DNA of 39,955 bases from an uncultured Flavobacteriaceae bacterium (GCA_913061125.1 CAJXUB010000014.1:1-39955); one strand, 5' to 3'; counted from the stretch's first letter, positions 8,055 through 16,932 are shown. Made by a program: numbers and translations. The notes: generated from the letters alone by a model not told the origin.

Positions 8055-8510
8055 GTGGATACTTTAAGTTATAAAACAATTTCAGTCAACAAAGCCACGC
8101 GAAACAAAACGTGGGTTTTGGTTGATGCAGAGAACCAAACACTTGGGCGATTGGCTTCCAAGGTGGCAATTTTATTAAGAGGCAAGCACAAGCCCAATTT
8201 CACGCCTCATGTGGATTGTGGTGACAACGTGGTTGTGATTAATGCTGAAAAGATTCAACTTTCTGGAAAGAAATGGACGGACAAAACTTACCTTCGTCAT
8301 ACGGGGTATCCTGGAGGTCAGCGATCGCTAACTGCCACAGAGCTTTTTGCCAAAGATCCAGCACGACTGGTTGAAAAATCTGTAAAAGGGATGCTTCCAA
8401 AAAACAAACTTGGTGCAGAACTGTTCAGAAACCTAAGTGTTGTCGTTGGATCGGACCATCCTCACCAAGCGCAACAGCCCAAAGTAATAAATTTAAACGA
8501 CGTTAACTAA
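8055..8510 (+). CDS. rplM: 50S ribosomal protein L13
   Basis: L13 is an early-assembling protein of the large ribosomal subunit that binds 23S rRNA. The 151-residue product shows the family signature: [22 protein letters not shown], then [30 protein letters not shown] and [17 protein letters not shown] chose the GTG at 8055 because the protein then begins [10 protein letters not shown], the usual flavobacterial L13 N-terminus with GTG in place of ATG. The longer in-frame start (TTG at 8001) lies inside the promoter -7 box and would not be transcribed. The stop overlaps the rpsI start (TAATG), so L13 and S9 are translationally coupled, as is typical. Confidence 0.96.
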   Translation: MDTLSYKTISVNKATRNKTWVLVDAENQTLGRLASKVAILLRGKHKPNFTPHVDCGDNVVVINAEKIQLSGKKWTDKTYLRHTGYPGGQRSLTATELFAKDPARLVEKSVKGMLPKNKLGAELFRNLSVVVGSDHPHQAQQPKVINLNDVN

Positions 8511-8896
8511 TGGAAGTTATTCATAAAATTGGCCGACGAAAAACGGCAGTAGCACGTGTTTATGTTTCTGAAGGAAAAGGAAACATTACAGTGAATGGTA
8601 AAGATTTTAAATCCTATTTTAGTACGGCAACCCTTCAGTACAAGGTTAATCAACCTCTAACATTAACGGATAATGATGGGAATTTTGACATCAACATCAA
8701 CGTTTATGGCGGTGGAGTAACTGGACAAGCCGAGGCAGTTCGTTTGGCCATTTCTCGAGCGATGTGTGAAGTCAACGAAGAGAATCGTGGGGTTTTAAAA
8801 CCGGAAGGTTTGTTAACCAGAGACCCAAGGATGGTTGAACGTAAGAAATTTGGACAAAAGAAAGCGCGAAAGAAATTCCAGTTCTCTAAGCGTTAA
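8510..8896 (+). CDS. rpsI: 30S ribosomal protein S9
   Basis: S9 is a small-subunit ribosomal protein whose C-terminal tail reaches the P-site tRNA. The 128-residue product has the family landmarks IGRRKTAVARVYV at the N-terminus, then YGGGVTGQAEAVRLAISRA. It ends in the conserved basic tail with the terminal Lys-Arg (KKFQFSKR), whose arginine contacts the anticodon loop. It overlaps the rplM stop by one base and is the second gene of the L13-S9 operon. A small hairpin follows (8916-8934). Confidence 0.98.
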   Translation: MEVIHKIGRRKTAVARVYVSEGKGNITVNGKDFKSYFSTATLQYKVNQPLTLTDNDGNFDININVYGGGVTGQAEAVRLAISRAMCEVNEENRGVLKPEGLLTRDPRMVERKKFGQKKARKKFQFSKR

Positions 8897-8915
8897 TTGA
8901 AACTAATTAAATTAC

Positions 8916-8934
8916 TGCTGAAACGAGTTCAGCA
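8916..8934 (+). terminator. Hairpin after rpsI, possible weak terminator
   Basis: TGCTGAA and TTCAGCA form a perfect 7-bp stem with a 5-base loop, beginning 20 bases after the rpsI stop. The following sequence is AT-rich but has no T-run, so termination would be inefficient. It could instead be the first element of the rpsB leader. Confidence 0.4.
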
Positions 8935-8953
8935 TTATTATATAAACCAGTTA

Positions 8954-9023
8954 TTGTTGTCTATGGCAGCTTGTCTGCCAAGATTTAGTTTAGCATCTAA
9001 ATGGTTAAGGCCTTGAACAACAA
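8954..9023 (+). promoter_or_regulatory. Structured leader upstream of rpsB (candidate ribosomal-protein autoregulatory RNA)
   Basis: TTGTTGT (8954-8960) pairs perfectly with ACAACAA (9017-9023) and encloses two local hairpins. These are TGGCAG/CTGCCA with a 5-base loop (8964-8980) and ATTTAG/CTAAAT with an 8-base loop (8983-9002). Together they make a three-way junction ending about 46 bases before the rpsB ATG. Autoregulation of S2 synthesis through the mRNA leader is known in other bacteria. That this element binds S2 is my inference. Confidence 0.5.
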
Positions 9024-9069
9024 GCCACTTATCCATTGCTAATTCAACAGAACGTAAACTAATACAAAC

Positions 9070-9831
9070 ATGGGAAAAGTAGACGTTAAAGATTTACTTG
9101 ACAACGGAGTCCACTTCGGGCACCTCACAAGAAAATGGGATCCAAATATGGCCCCATTCATTTATATGGAGCGCAACGGCATCCATATCATCAACCTGTA
9201 CAAAACAGCTGCAAAACTAGAAGAGGCCTCAAAAGCACTTTCCAAAATAGCAGCATCGGGACGCAAAATTCTTTTTGTAGCAACCAAAAAACAAGCTAAG
9301 GACATTGTGGCTGAAAAAGCATCAAACGTTAATATGCCTTACATTACAGAACGATGGCCAGGCGGGATGTTAACTAACTTTGTCACGATTCGTAAAGCGG
9401 TTAAAAAAATGGCTTCGATCGATCGAATGAAAAAAGATGGAACGTTTAACACGCTTTCCAAAAAAGAACGCCTTCAGGTGGATCGTTTACGTGCTAAACT
9501 TGAAAAAAACCTTGGGTCGATTTCTGATATGACTCGACTTCCAGGAGCGTTGTTTATTGTAGATATTAAACGAGAGCACATCGCAATCAAGGAAGCTCAA
9601 AAATTAAATATCCCCATTTTCGCTATGGTTGACACCAATTCTGACCCAAGACAAGTTGATTTTGTGATCCCATCAAATGATGATGCTTCAAAATCGATAA
9701 ACAAAATTCTAACAACAGTTACAGAAGCTGTTGCTGAAGGACTGGCTCACAGAAAAGCAGAGAAAGAAGGAAAAACGGCAGATGCTAACCCTGCACCAGC
9801 CACAGAAACCGCACCAAAAGAAGAAGAATAA
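9070..9831 (+). CDS. rpsB: 30S ribosomal protein S2
   Basis: S2 is a late-assembling protein of the small subunit. The 253-residue product has the canonical motifs LLDNGVHFGHLTRKWDPNMAP, YIYMERNGIHIINL-type N-terminal segments, RWPGGMLTNF, and DPRQVDFVIPSNDDASKSI near the end. A Lys/Glu/Ala-rich tail (from about residue 233, ending APKEEE) extends beyond the globular domain, as often seen in this phylum. It is followed after 83 bases by tsf, the usual rpsB-tsf pairing. A 173-base folded leader precedes it. Confidence 0.98.
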   Translation: MGKVDVKDLLDNGVHFGHLTRKWDPNMAPFIYMERNGIHIINLYKTAAKLEEASKALSKIAASGRKILFVATKKQAKDIVAEKASNVNMPYITERWPGGMLTNFVTIRKAVKKMASIDRMKKDGTFNTLSKKERLQVDRLRAKLEKNLGSISDMTRLPGALFIVDIKREHIAIKEAQKLNIPIFAMVDTNSDPRQVDFVIPSNDDASKSINKILTTVTEAVAEGLAHRKAEKEGKTADANPAPATETAPKEEE

Positions 9832-9914
9832 TTTTTTAAAAAATACCACTAATATAAAGTCGTAGAATTTTCCTCAACAGAACAATTTTTCGGCTTTTTT
9901 TAAAATTTTAAATC

Positions 9915-10880
9915 ATGACAAAAATTACCGCAGCAGAAGTCAATAAGCTCCGAAAAGCTACCGGCGCAGGAATGATGGATTGCAAAAAAGCGCTTGTAGA
10001 AGCAGAAGGAGATTTTGATAACGCTATCGACATTTTACGAAAAAAAGGGCAAAAAGTTGCCGCAAAACGGGCTGACCGCGATTCTAGCGAAGGTGCCGCT
10101 GTTGCCAAAGTCAATGACGACAACTCGGTGGGTGTTGCCATTGTTTTAGGGTGTGAAACTGACTTTGTAGGAAAGAACGAAAACTTCTTGGCTCTGGCCA
10201 AGCAACTTGCCGAGATTGCCATTAATTTTGATTCTAAAGAGGCCTTTTTGGAAGCCGATTTTGGTGGAATTTCAGTTGCTGAAAAGCTTATTGAGCAAAC
10301 AGGTGTTATTGGTGAAAAACTGGACATCAAAGCGTTCGAAAAAGTAGAAGCCCCCTACGTTGGTGCCTATGTTCATATCAATAAAATCGCAGCTGTTGTT
10401 GGACTTTCTGCCGATGTAGAAAATGCGGCAACCTTAGCCAAAGACTTGGCCATGCAGGTAGCCTCTATGGGAGCAACAACACTGTCCTACAAAGATTTTG
10501 ATCCTGCTTTTGTCGCATCCGAAACCGAAGCTCGAATTGCTGTAATTGAAAAAGATAATATCGAGCTTGGTCGGTTAGGTAAACCCCTAAAAAATGTTCC
10601 AAAATACATTTCGATGGCACAACTCACTCCAGAAGTTTTGGCTCAAGCAGAAGAAGATGCTAAAGCTCAATTGAAAGCCGAAGGTAAGCCAGAGCAAATT
10701 TGGGACAAAATCCTTCCAGGAAAAATGGATCGATTTATTTCTGATAATACAACACTTGACAAAGAGCAGTGTTTGTTGGATCAAGATTTTATCAAAGACG
10801 AAAAGAGCACAGTAGCTAAATATGTGGCCTCTTACGGCCAGGTTGAAGTGACTGGATTCAAGCGCGTCACCTTAGGTTAA
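9915..10880 (+). CDS. tsf: Translation elongation factor Ts
   Basis: EF-Ts is the nucleotide-exchange factor that regenerates EF-Tu-GTP. The 321-residue protein starts with the N-terminal UBA-like domain (ITAAEVNKLRKATGAGMMDCKKAL). It contains the exchange motif ETDFVGKNENFLALA, in which the TDFV segment contacts EF-Tu, and the C-terminal dimerisation/coiled-coil part (IWDKILPGKMDRFISDN). Length is in the range of long Bacteroidota EF-Ts. It is the second gene after rpsB and is closed by a strong terminator about 25 bases downstream. Confidence 0.98.
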   Translation: MTKITAAEVNKLRKATGAGMMDCKKALVEAEGDFDNAIDILRKKGQKVAAKRADRDSSEGAAVAKVNDDNSVGVAIVLGCETDFVGKNENFLALAKQLAEIAINFDSKEAFLEADFGGISVAEKLIEQTGVIGEKLDIKAFEKVEAPYVGAYVHINKIAAVVGLSADVENAATLAKDLAMQVASMGATTLSYKDFDPAFVASETEARIAVIEKDNIELGRLGKPLKNVPKYISMAQLTPEVLAQAEEDAKAQLKAEGKPEQIWDKILPGKMDRFISDNTTLDKEQCLLDQDFIKDEKSTVAKYVASYGQVEVTGFKRVTLG

Positions 10881-10903
10881 TATTTTTTAGCTAAAGAAGA
10901 TTT

Positions 10904-10931
10904 AAACCCTGCCTAACGGCGGGGTTTTTTT
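10904..10931 (+). terminator. Rho-independent terminator of rpsB-tsf
   Basis: A 9-10 bp GC-rich stem, AAACCCTGCC with GGCGGGGTTT around a TAAC loop (one G-T pair), is followed by a run of T to 10931. It lies 24 bases after the tsf stop and also faces the end of the converging lipoprotein gene. Copies of TTTTTTAGCTAAA flank it. Confidence 0.9.
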
Positions 10932-10941
10932 AGCTAAAAAT

Positions 10942-11466
10942 TTAAAAAGTGTACACTTTTTGTGTGGATGGCGTTTTAAATATAACCTGAAAGCCCTGTT
11001 TGGATTGGATGTCCAAATCTATTTCTGGCTCTACAGACGGATTTTCTGGGTAAGATCTTAAAGTTGTATTATAAATCACCTTATGATAACTACCATCGGA
11101 CCATAGTATCAAATTTTTCCAACCTCCTGTGGACTGAGAATCCACGTAAATCGGTGGGGTAGTTACACTAAAATCTGCTATAAGTTTAACATTAGAATCT
11201 AATATCAAAAAACTACACCCGCCACTGCCACAAAAGTAACGCGTTGAAAGAAAAACCACATATTCCTTGTTTCCATCTTCGTTTAAATCTACAGCTTGGT
11301 ATTGAAAGCGCCTCTCTTCAGACTCTATGGCTCTAAGATCTCCCTCTGAAAGATAGGTTTGGGTTAGAAATTCGGCCAATTTTTGAGAAGGATTTTCCAC
11401 AGGCAAACTTTTGCAAGCATACACTACAATTAAAAAAAACAGGGTGCTGATTTTGTTAAGCTTCAC
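10942..11466 (-). CDS. Putative lipoprotein, function unknown
   Basis: I do not recognise a named family. With the GTG start at 11466, the 174-residue product begins with a compact lipoprotein signal, KLNKISTLFFLIVVYAC, ending in a lipobox-like VYAC. An alternative TTG at 11487 would add seven residues before the signal and is less plausible. The mature part has DLNEDGNKEYVVFLSTRYFCGSGGCSFLILD, where the Asp-rich DLNEDG resembles an FG-GAP/EF-hand-like calcium loop. A CGSGGC cysteine pair follows. It is probably a periplasmic or outer-membrane-anchored protein. It stands alone between tsf and pyrH and converges on the tsf terminator. Confidence 0.72.
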   Translation of the reverse strand: MKLNKISTLFFLIVVYACKSLPVENPSQKLAEFLTQTYLSEGDLRAIESEERRFQYQAVDLNEDGNKEYVVFLSTRYFCGSGGCSFLILDSNVKLIADFSVTTPPIYVDSQSTGGWKNLILWSDGSYHKVIYNTTLRSYPENPSVEPEIDLDIQSKQGFQVIFKTPSTQKVYTF

Positions 11467-11532
11467 AGGTTTGAGGTTTATATTCAACTAACACGGTCAA
11501 AGATTATGCCAGTAAAATTTTGATATATTGTT

Positions 11533-11540
11533 TATATTTG
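11533..11540 (+). promoter_or_regulatory. -7 box TATATTTG for pyrH
   Basis: TATATTTG matches TAnnTTTG and lies 20 bases before the pyrH ATG. No good -33 TTTG is seen at the standard spacing. The predicted leader is only about 15 bases. Confidence 0.55.
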
Positions 11541-11560
11541 CTCCAATTATCGATACAGTT

Positions 11561-12265
11561 ATGGGATACAAGCGCATTTTATTAAAGCTATCGGGTGAGG
11601 CTCTGATGGGAACCCGTCAATATGGCATTGATCCTCAGCGACTTTCGGAATATGCAAAAGATATTAAGGACGCCGTAGATCGTGGCATAGAAGTCGCTAT
11701 TGTCATTGGCGGTGGTAATATTTTTAGAGGCGTTGCAGGTGCCAGCAATGGAATGGATCGTGTTCAAGGCGACCATATGGGTATGCTGGCAACCGTAATT
11801 AATGGCCTTGCGCTACAAAGTGCACTTGAAAATGAAGGAGTTCCAACACGCTTACAATCGGCCATTAAAATAAATGAAGTGGCCGAGCCGTTTATTCGTC
11901 GAAGAGCAATTCGTCACTTAGAAAAAAAACGAGTAGTCATTTTTGGTGGTGGTACAGGAAATCCCTATTTCACGACAGACTCCGCAGCGGTGTTGCGGGC
12001 TATTGAAATTGAAGCCGACGTCATCCTAAAAGGAACTCGCGTGGATGGCATTTATTCCGCAGACCCTGAGAAAGATGCGTCTGCAAGTAAATTTAGCAGC
12101 ATCAGTTTTGACGATGTCTTGAAAAAAGGATTAAAAGTTATGGACACCACAGCATTTACATTGAGTCAAGAAAATGAACTCCCAATTATTGTATTTGACA
12201 TGAACAAAAGAGGAAATCTAATCAAAATAATTTCTGGTGAACCAATCGGAACTACCGTAAGTTAA
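11561..12265 (+). CDS. pyrH: UMP kinase
   Basis: PyrH phosphorylates UMP to UDP in pyrimidine nucleotide synthesis. It is a hexameric amino-acid-kinase-family enzyme in the cytoplasm. The 234-residue product has the family motifs [13 protein letters not shown] at the N-terminus, [10 protein letters not shown] (glycine-rich phosphate loop), [20 protein letters not shown] and [15 protein letters not shown] chose the ATG at 11561 (MGYKRILL) because longer starts would lie at or upstream of the promoter box. It is followed after 10 bases by frr, the conserved pyrH-frr pair, and sits just after the rpsB-tsf block as in many bacteria. Confidence 0.97.
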   Translation: MGYKRILLKLSGEALMGTRQYGIDPQRLSEYAKDIKDAVDRGIEVAIVIGGGNIFRGVAGASNGMDRVQGDHMGMLATVINGLALQSALENEGVPTRLQSAIKINEVAEPFIRRRAIRHLEKKRVVIFGGGTGNPYFTTDSAAVLRAIEIEADVILKGTRVDGIYSADPEKDASASKFSSISFDDVLKKGLKVMDTTAFTLSQENELPIIVFDMNKRGNLIKIISGEPIGTTVS

Positions 12266-12275
12266 AACACAGCCC

Positions 12276-12833
12276 ATGAACGAAGAGATTGAATTTATTT
12301 TAGACAGTGCCAAAGAAGCCATGGAAAAGGCTCTGTTCCATTTAGAAAAACAATTTGTAAACATTCGAGCTGGAAAAGCCAGCCCAGCCATGTTGGGCAG
12401 CGTTACTGTTGATTACTATGGCACCCAGACACCGCTATCTCAAGTGGCTAATGTCAATACTCCAGACGGCAGAACAATAAGTGTACAACCGTGGGAAAAA
12501 AGTATGATTCAAGATATTGAGCAGGCCATCATGGTTGCCAACCTTGGGTTTAATCCGATGAACAATGGGGAAAGCATCATCATCAATGTTCCGCCACTCA
12601 CGGAGGAGAGACGTCGAGAATTGGCTAAACAAGCCAAATCTGAAGCTGAAGATGCTAAAATTTCCATTCGAGGGGCCCGAAAAGAAGCCAACAATGAGGT
12701 CAAAAAACTCGATGACATTTCGGAAGACCTTAAAAAAAACACAGAAACGGACATTCAACAAATGACCGATCGCTTTGTGCAAAAAGCTGAAACCCTATTT
12801 ATAGCCAAAGAAAAGGAAATTTTAACGGTTTAA
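12276..12833 (+). CDS. frr: Ribosome recycling factor
   Basis: RRF works with EF-G to split post-termination ribosomes. The 185-residue protein has the standard length and motifs: FVNIRAGKASPAMLGSVTVDYYG near the N-terminus, NTPDGRTISVQPWEKSMI, then NDG-like NNGESIIINVPPLTEERR. A long alpha-helical C-terminal half follows (LAKQAKSEAEDAKISIRGAR) that forms the three-helix-bundle stalk. It lies 10 bases downstream of pyrH and should be cotranscribed with it. A short T/A palindrome (12863-12879) follows but makes a weak terminator at most. Confidence 0.98.
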   Translation: MNEEIEFILDSAKEAMEKALFHLEKQFVNIRAGKASPAMLGSVTVDYYGTQTPLSQVANVNTPDGRTISVQPWEKSMIQDIEQAIMVANLGFNPMNNGESIIINVPPLTEERRRELAKQAKSEAEDAKISIRGARKEANNEVKKLDDISEDLKKNTETDIQQMTDRFVQKAETLFIAKEKEILTV

Positions 12834-12918
12834 ATCAGAATTTTCAACTCCACTCGATTTAACTTTTTTTTAAAAAAAGCAATCCCTTTTTTGTGCCGAA
12901 TAATCAATTGGTTTTCAA

Positions 12919-12926
12919 TACCTTTG
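12919..12926 (+). promoter_or_regulatory. -7 box TACCTTTG for the MMPL transporter
   Basis: TACCTTTG fits TAnnTTTG and lies 18 bases before the chosen ATG. A TTTG at 12890-12893 is 25 bases upstream, longer than the normal 19-21 spacing, so the -33 element is uncertain. Confidence 0.5.
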
Positions 12927-12944
12927 CCCCCTCTGAATTTAGGT

Positions 12945-15341
12945 ATGTTTAAGCGCTTCACAACAGGTTTTTGGGAAATTTTAGCTCGGTTGATTCTTCG
13001 AAATCGAGTGTTGATTTTAATTTTGATTGCTGGAACAACGCTGGCCATGACTTCGCAATGGAACAAAATGCGATTTTCGTATACCGAGGCCAACCTCCTT
13101 CCAGACAAGCACCCAGTAAATTTAGATTACAACCGCTTTCTTGATATTTTTGGGGAAGAGGGTAACGTGATTGTCGTTGGGATCAAAGACAGCATTAAGC
13201 TTACCGCCCGCACGTTTAATGCTTGGAATTCACTTGTAAAATCTTTTGAAAAAACCGAAAACGTAGACGCTGTTGTTACGGCTCAAGATTTAGAACAATT
13301 GGTCAAAAACAAGGACGAACAGCGATTTAATTTTTTGCCCCTGGTAAAAGATTCCATACGCACGGAAGAGGAGCTCAATCGATTTAAACAAACCTTATTT
13401 GAGGAGCTCCCTTTCTACGATAATATTTTATTTAATAAAAAAACTGGCGCCTTTAGATCAATGATTTTGTTGGATAAATCCATCGTAAATTCATCTGCAA
13501 GGAAAGAGTTTGTCACTGAGGTATTGGTTCCAAAAATCAGCTCTTTTGAGAAAAAAACGGGCCTCGACGTTCGCATTTCTGGGATGCCCTATGTGCGCAC
13601 ACTAAATTCACAAAATATTATTGATGAAATTGAGGTGTTTATCATCGCTGCTGTATTGATTACGTCGCTTATATTTTTCTTCTTTTTTAGATCCTACAGA
13701 GCCACTTTTATATCCATGTTCGTTGTGATTATTGGAGTGATGTGGACGTTTGGGATTCTTGGATTTTTGGAATATGAGATAACCGTCCTAACAGCGCTCA
13801 TTCCACCACTTATCATTGTTATTGGGGTTCCAAATTGTATTTTTTTAATCAATAAATACCAGCACGAGGTCAATCTTCATGGCAACAAGGCCAAATCGTT
13901 ACAACGTGTGATTTCCAAAGTTGGAAACGCCACGCTTATGACCAACACCACAACCGCCTCAGGATTTGCAACTTTCATCATTACACAAAGTAAACTTCTA
14001 ACGGAGTTTGGAACAGTTGCATCGTTAAGTATTATGGCTATTTTTGTGCTTTGCCTCTTTGTCATCCCCATCATTTACAGTTACATGCCCATGCCCAAAG
14101 AACGGCATCTGGAACACCTGAACAAGCGCTGGATTAATTCATTAGGCGATTGGATCGAATCTACTGTTAAGCACAAAAACATTACCATTTATTCCCTATC
14201 GCTAGTATTTCTTATCGCGAGTATCATCGGAATTTATCAAATTAAAACGTCGGGGAGTCTTTTGGAGGATATGCCCAAAAACGCATCCTTTTTTAAAGAC
14301 ATCGAATTCTATGACGAAGAATTTAATGGTGTTTTGCCGCTCGAAATTTTGATTGATACCAAACGAAAAAAAGGAGTGTTAAAACGCTCAACACTAAAAA
14401 AAATGAGCGCCTTGGAGGATGTTATTAATGACATCCCCGAACTGTCAAAGCCAGTGTCAATTGTAGGGTTGGTTAAATACTCCAAACAAGCTTTTTACAA
14501 TGGTAATCCAAGCTACTATCAACTGCCCACAGCCCAAGAAAATAATTTCATATTGTCGTACGCCAAAAACACAACAAATGATGTGAGTTTACTGCAGAAT
14601 TACGTCGATTCCACAGGCCAATATGCGCGCATAACGGCGTTTATGAAAAATGCTGAAACAGAGAAAGTTCAGGAAATTGAAAGGGAATTAAAAAAAGAAA
14701 TTTCAAAGCTTTTCCCTGAGGATCGCTATTCGGTGTCCATCACGGGAAAAGCCTATTTATTCCAAAAGGGGACACAGTTTTTGGTGCGAAATTTAATCTT
14801 ATCACTAGCCCTTGCCATTGTCCTAATTTCACTTTTTATGGCCTATATGTTTAGATCGTTTCGGATGATTATTATATCCTTAATCCCTAATATTTTACCC
14901 CTTTTGGTAACCGCCGGAATGATGGGATTCCTTGGCGTTCCAATAAAACCCTCAACGATTTTGGTGTTTAGCATAGCCTTTGGAATTTCTGTGGACGATA
15001 CCATACACTTTCTGGCTAAATACAGACAAGAATTATTGGCCAATCATTGGCGAATTAAGCCCTCAATTTTTGCCGCTTTGAGAGAAACAGGAATAAGCAT
15101 GTTTTACACCTCCATTGTACTATTTTTTGGGTTTTCAGTATTTATAACCTCCAATTTTGGGGGGACAGTCGCTTTGGGAGCACTGATTTCTGGCACCCTT
15201 CTTTTAGCCATGATGGCCAATTTGCTACTGCTCCCCGTCATGCTTTTGTCTCTGGAGCGAAGCATCGCCAACAAAAAAGTATTTAAAAAACCAGCCATCA
15301 GAATTATTCCAGAAGAACGTTCGGTAGAAGAGGAGAGCTAA
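12945..15341 (+). CDS. MMPL/RND family transporter
   Basis: The 798-residue membrane protein has the RND/MMPL duplicated layout. A first transmembrane helix (about residues 24-42) is followed by a large extracytoplasmic loop (to about 235) and a cluster of helices (VFIIAAVLITSLIFFFFF and following). The same pattern is then repeated in the second half: GSLLEDMPKNASFFKD, a loop, then LILSLALAIVLISLF. Motifs typical of the sterol-sensing/MMPL membrane domain include FSIAFGISVDDTIHF. These transporters export lipids or hydrophobic compounds using the proton gradient; the substrate here is unknown. No membrane-fusion or TolC partner is adjacent. The ATG at 12945 fits a promoter box just upstream. 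Confidence 0.88.
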   Translation: MFKRFTTGFWEILARLILRNRVLILILIAGTTLAMTSQWNKMRFSYTEANLLPDKHPVNLDYNRFLDIFGEEGNVIVVGIKDSIKLTARTFNAWNSLVKSFEKTENVDAVVTAQDLEQLVKNKDEQRFNFLPLVKDSIRTEEELNRFKQTLFEELPFYDNILFNKKTGAFRSMILLDKSIVNSSARKEFVTEVLVPKISSFEKKTGLDVRISGMPYVRTLNSQNIIDEIEVFIIAAVLITSLIFFFFFRSYRATFISMFVVIIGVMWTFGILGFLEYEITVLTALIPPLIIVIGVPNCIFLINKYQHEVNLHGNKAKSLQRVISKVGNATLMTNTTTASGFATFIITQSKLLTEFGTVASLSIMAIFVLCLFVIPIIYSYMPMPKERHLEHLNKRWINSLGDWIESTVKHKNITIYSLSLVFLIASIIGIYQIKTSGSLLEDMPKNASFFKDIEFYDEEFNGVLPLEILIDTKRKKGVLKRSTLKKMSALEDVINDIPELSKPVSIVGLVKYSKQAFYNGNPSYYQLPTAQENNFILSYAKNTTNDVSLLQNYVDSTGQYARITAFMKNAETEKVQEIERELKKEISKLFPEDRYSVSITGKAYLFQKGTQFLVRNLILSLALAIVLISLFMAYMFRSFRMIIISLIPNILPLLVTAGMMGFLGVPIKPSTILVFSIAFGISVDDTIHFLAKYRQELLANHWRIKPSIFAALRETGISMFYTSIVLFFGFSVFITSNFGGTVALGALISGTLLLAMMANLLLLPVMLLSLERSIANKKVFKKPAIRIIPEERSVEEES

Positions 15342-15371
15342 AAATACAGCCAACCTTTACGCCTAAAGTTT

Positions 15372-15379
15372 TATATTTG
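15372..15379 (+). promoter_or_regulatory. -7 box TATATTTG for asnS
   Basis: TATATTTG matches TAnnTTTG and lies 20 bases before the asnS ATG, in the 57-base gap after the MMPL gene. No clear -33 element is seen. Confidence 0.55.
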
Positions 15380-15398
15380 TGGCTAATTTAACGGACAT

Positions 15399-16841
15399 AT
15401 GATTTCAAAAACTGTAGCAGAATTATTTGAAGAAAACCTAAAGCATTTAGAAATTGAAGTCAAAGGATGGGTAAAATCCTTTCGAGCCAATCGGTTTATC
15501 GCTCTAAACGACGGCTCCACACTAAACAGCATTCAGTGTGTTGTCGATTTTGAAGCCATGTCAGATGATCTTCTAAAGAAAATCACTACTGGAGCCGCTC
15601 TGCATGTGAAAGGCACCTTGGTTGAAAGCCAGGGCAAAGGCCAGTCGATAGAAATTCAGGTTTCTGAAATTACAGTTCTTGGAGAAGCCAACCCAGAATT
15701 GGTTTCCAAAACGATTTTGCAACCAAAACGACACACCTTAGAAGTTCTCAGAGAACAAGCGCACCTCCGCGCACGAACCAACACTTTCGGTGCCGTGATG
15801 CGCCTACGCTCTGCGCTGTCGTTTGCCATTCACTCCTATTTTCACAACAATGGATTCAATTACATGCACGCACCCATCATCACAGGAAGTGATGCTGAAG
15901 GGGCTGGCGAAATGTTTCGAGTAACCACTTTAGACCCTAAAAATCCTCCACTAACAGATACTGGAGAAGTGGATTATTCCAAAGATTTTTTTGGAAAAGA
16001 AACCAACCTAACCGTTTCTGGGCAATTGGAAGCCGAAACCTATGCCATGGCTTTGGGGAAAGTTTACACTTTTGGTCCCACTTTTAGGGCTGAAAATTCC
16101 AACACATCGCGTCATTTGGCCGAATTTTGGATGATCGAACCTGAAGTTGCTTTTATGGATTTGGAAGGAAATATGGATTTGGCAGAAGATTTCCTAAAAT
16201 CTGTCATTACTTACGTTTTGGACCACAATGCCAACGATTTAGAGTTTTTAGAAAATCGTTTAGAACAAGAAGAAAAATCCAAACCCCAAAACGAACGTAG
16301 CCCCATGCGTCTTACCGAAAAACTGCGTTTTGTAGCCGACAATAATTTCGTTCGATTAAGCTATACTGAAGCCATTGAAATCCTAAAAAACAGTAAGCCA
16401 AATAAAAAGAAAAAATTTAAATTTCCAATCAACGAATGGGGCGCCGATTTGCAAAGCGAACACGAGCGCTTCTTGGTTGAAAAACACTTCAAATCGCCTG
16501 TTATACTTTTTGACTATCCTGCCAACATTAAGGCCTTTTATATGCGCTTAAATGAAGACGGAAAAACCGTTCGAGCGATGGATATTCTATTCCCAGGAAT
16601 CGGAGAAATCGTGGGCGGATCGCAACGAGAAGAGCGGCTGGAAGTGCTTCAACAAAAAATGGAAGAACTCAACATTCCTGAAGATGAGCTCTGGTGGTAT
16701 CTCGATTTAAGAACTTACGGCACTGCCGTTCACTCCGGTTTTGGTTTAGGGTTTGAACGATTGGTCATGTTTGCGACTGGCATGAGCAATATAAGGGACG
16801 TCATCCCCTATCCAAGAACCCCTCAAAATGCCGAATTCTAA
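15399..16841 (+). CDS. asnS: Asparaginyl-tRNA synthetase
   Basis: AsnRS charges tRNA-Asn with asparagine. The 480-residue class IIb synthetase has an N-terminal OB-fold anticodon-binding domain (about residues 15-105, [19 protein letters not shown]). The catalytic core includes motif 2 ([22 protein letters not shown]) and motif 3 ([15 protein letters not shown]). An insertion rich in charged residues (about 290-340, [15 protein letters not shown]) is usual in bacterial AsnRS of this group. The C-terminus [15 protein letters not shown] is characteristic and favours AsnRS over AspRS. It is followed by rpoN, an adjacency I associate with flavobacteria. Confidence 0.97.
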   Translation: MISKTVAELFEENLKHLEIEVKGWVKSFRANRFIALNDGSTLNSIQCVVDFEAMSDDLLKKITTGAALHVKGTLVESQGKGQSIEIQVSEITVLGEANPELVSKTILQPKRHTLEVLREQAHLRARTNTFGAVMRLRSALSFAIHSYFHNNGFNYMHAPIITGSDAEGAGEMFRVTTLDPKNPPLTDTGEVDYSKDFFGKETNLTVSGQLEAETYAMALGKVYTFGPTFRAENSNTSRHLAEFWMIEPEVAFMDLEGNMDLAEDFLKSVITYVLDHNANDLEFLENRLEQEEKSKPQNERSPMRLTEKLRFVADNNFVRLSYTEAIEILKNSKPNKKKKFKFPINEWGADLQSEHERFLVEKHFKSPVILFDYPANIKAFYMRLNEDGKTVRAMDILFPGIGEIVGGSQREERLEVLQQKMEELNIPEDELWWYLDLRTYGTAVHSGFGLGFERLVMFATGMSNIRDVIPYPRTPQNAEF

Positions 16842-16893
16842 ATTTATTTTTCATTGGAAATGTAATTTAATTGTCCTCGGATTTCACTCATCT

Positions 16894-16922
16894 GGTTTGT
16901 TTTTTTTAAATTTATACAAACC
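16894..16922 (+). promoter_or_regulatory. Inverted repeat in the asnS-rpoN gap
   Basis: GGTTTGT (16894-16900) and ACAAACC (16916-16922) form a perfect 7-bp inverted repeat around a T/A-rich loop of 15 bases. It ends 10 bases before the rpoN ATG. It could be a hairpin near the ribosome-binding region or a protein-binding site; it lacks the form of a terminator. Confidence 0.35.
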
Positions 16923-16932
16923 CAAATAAGCA

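Noticed and set aside
12863-12879. T7/A7 palindrome after frr as a terminator
   Set aside because: It has only A-T pairs apart from one C-G pair at its ends and no following T-run, so it is too weak to call confidently.
12945-15341. A complete RND drug-efflux operon
   Set aside because: Only the MMPL-type membrane protein is present; there is no periplasmic adaptor or outer-membrane channel gene next to it.
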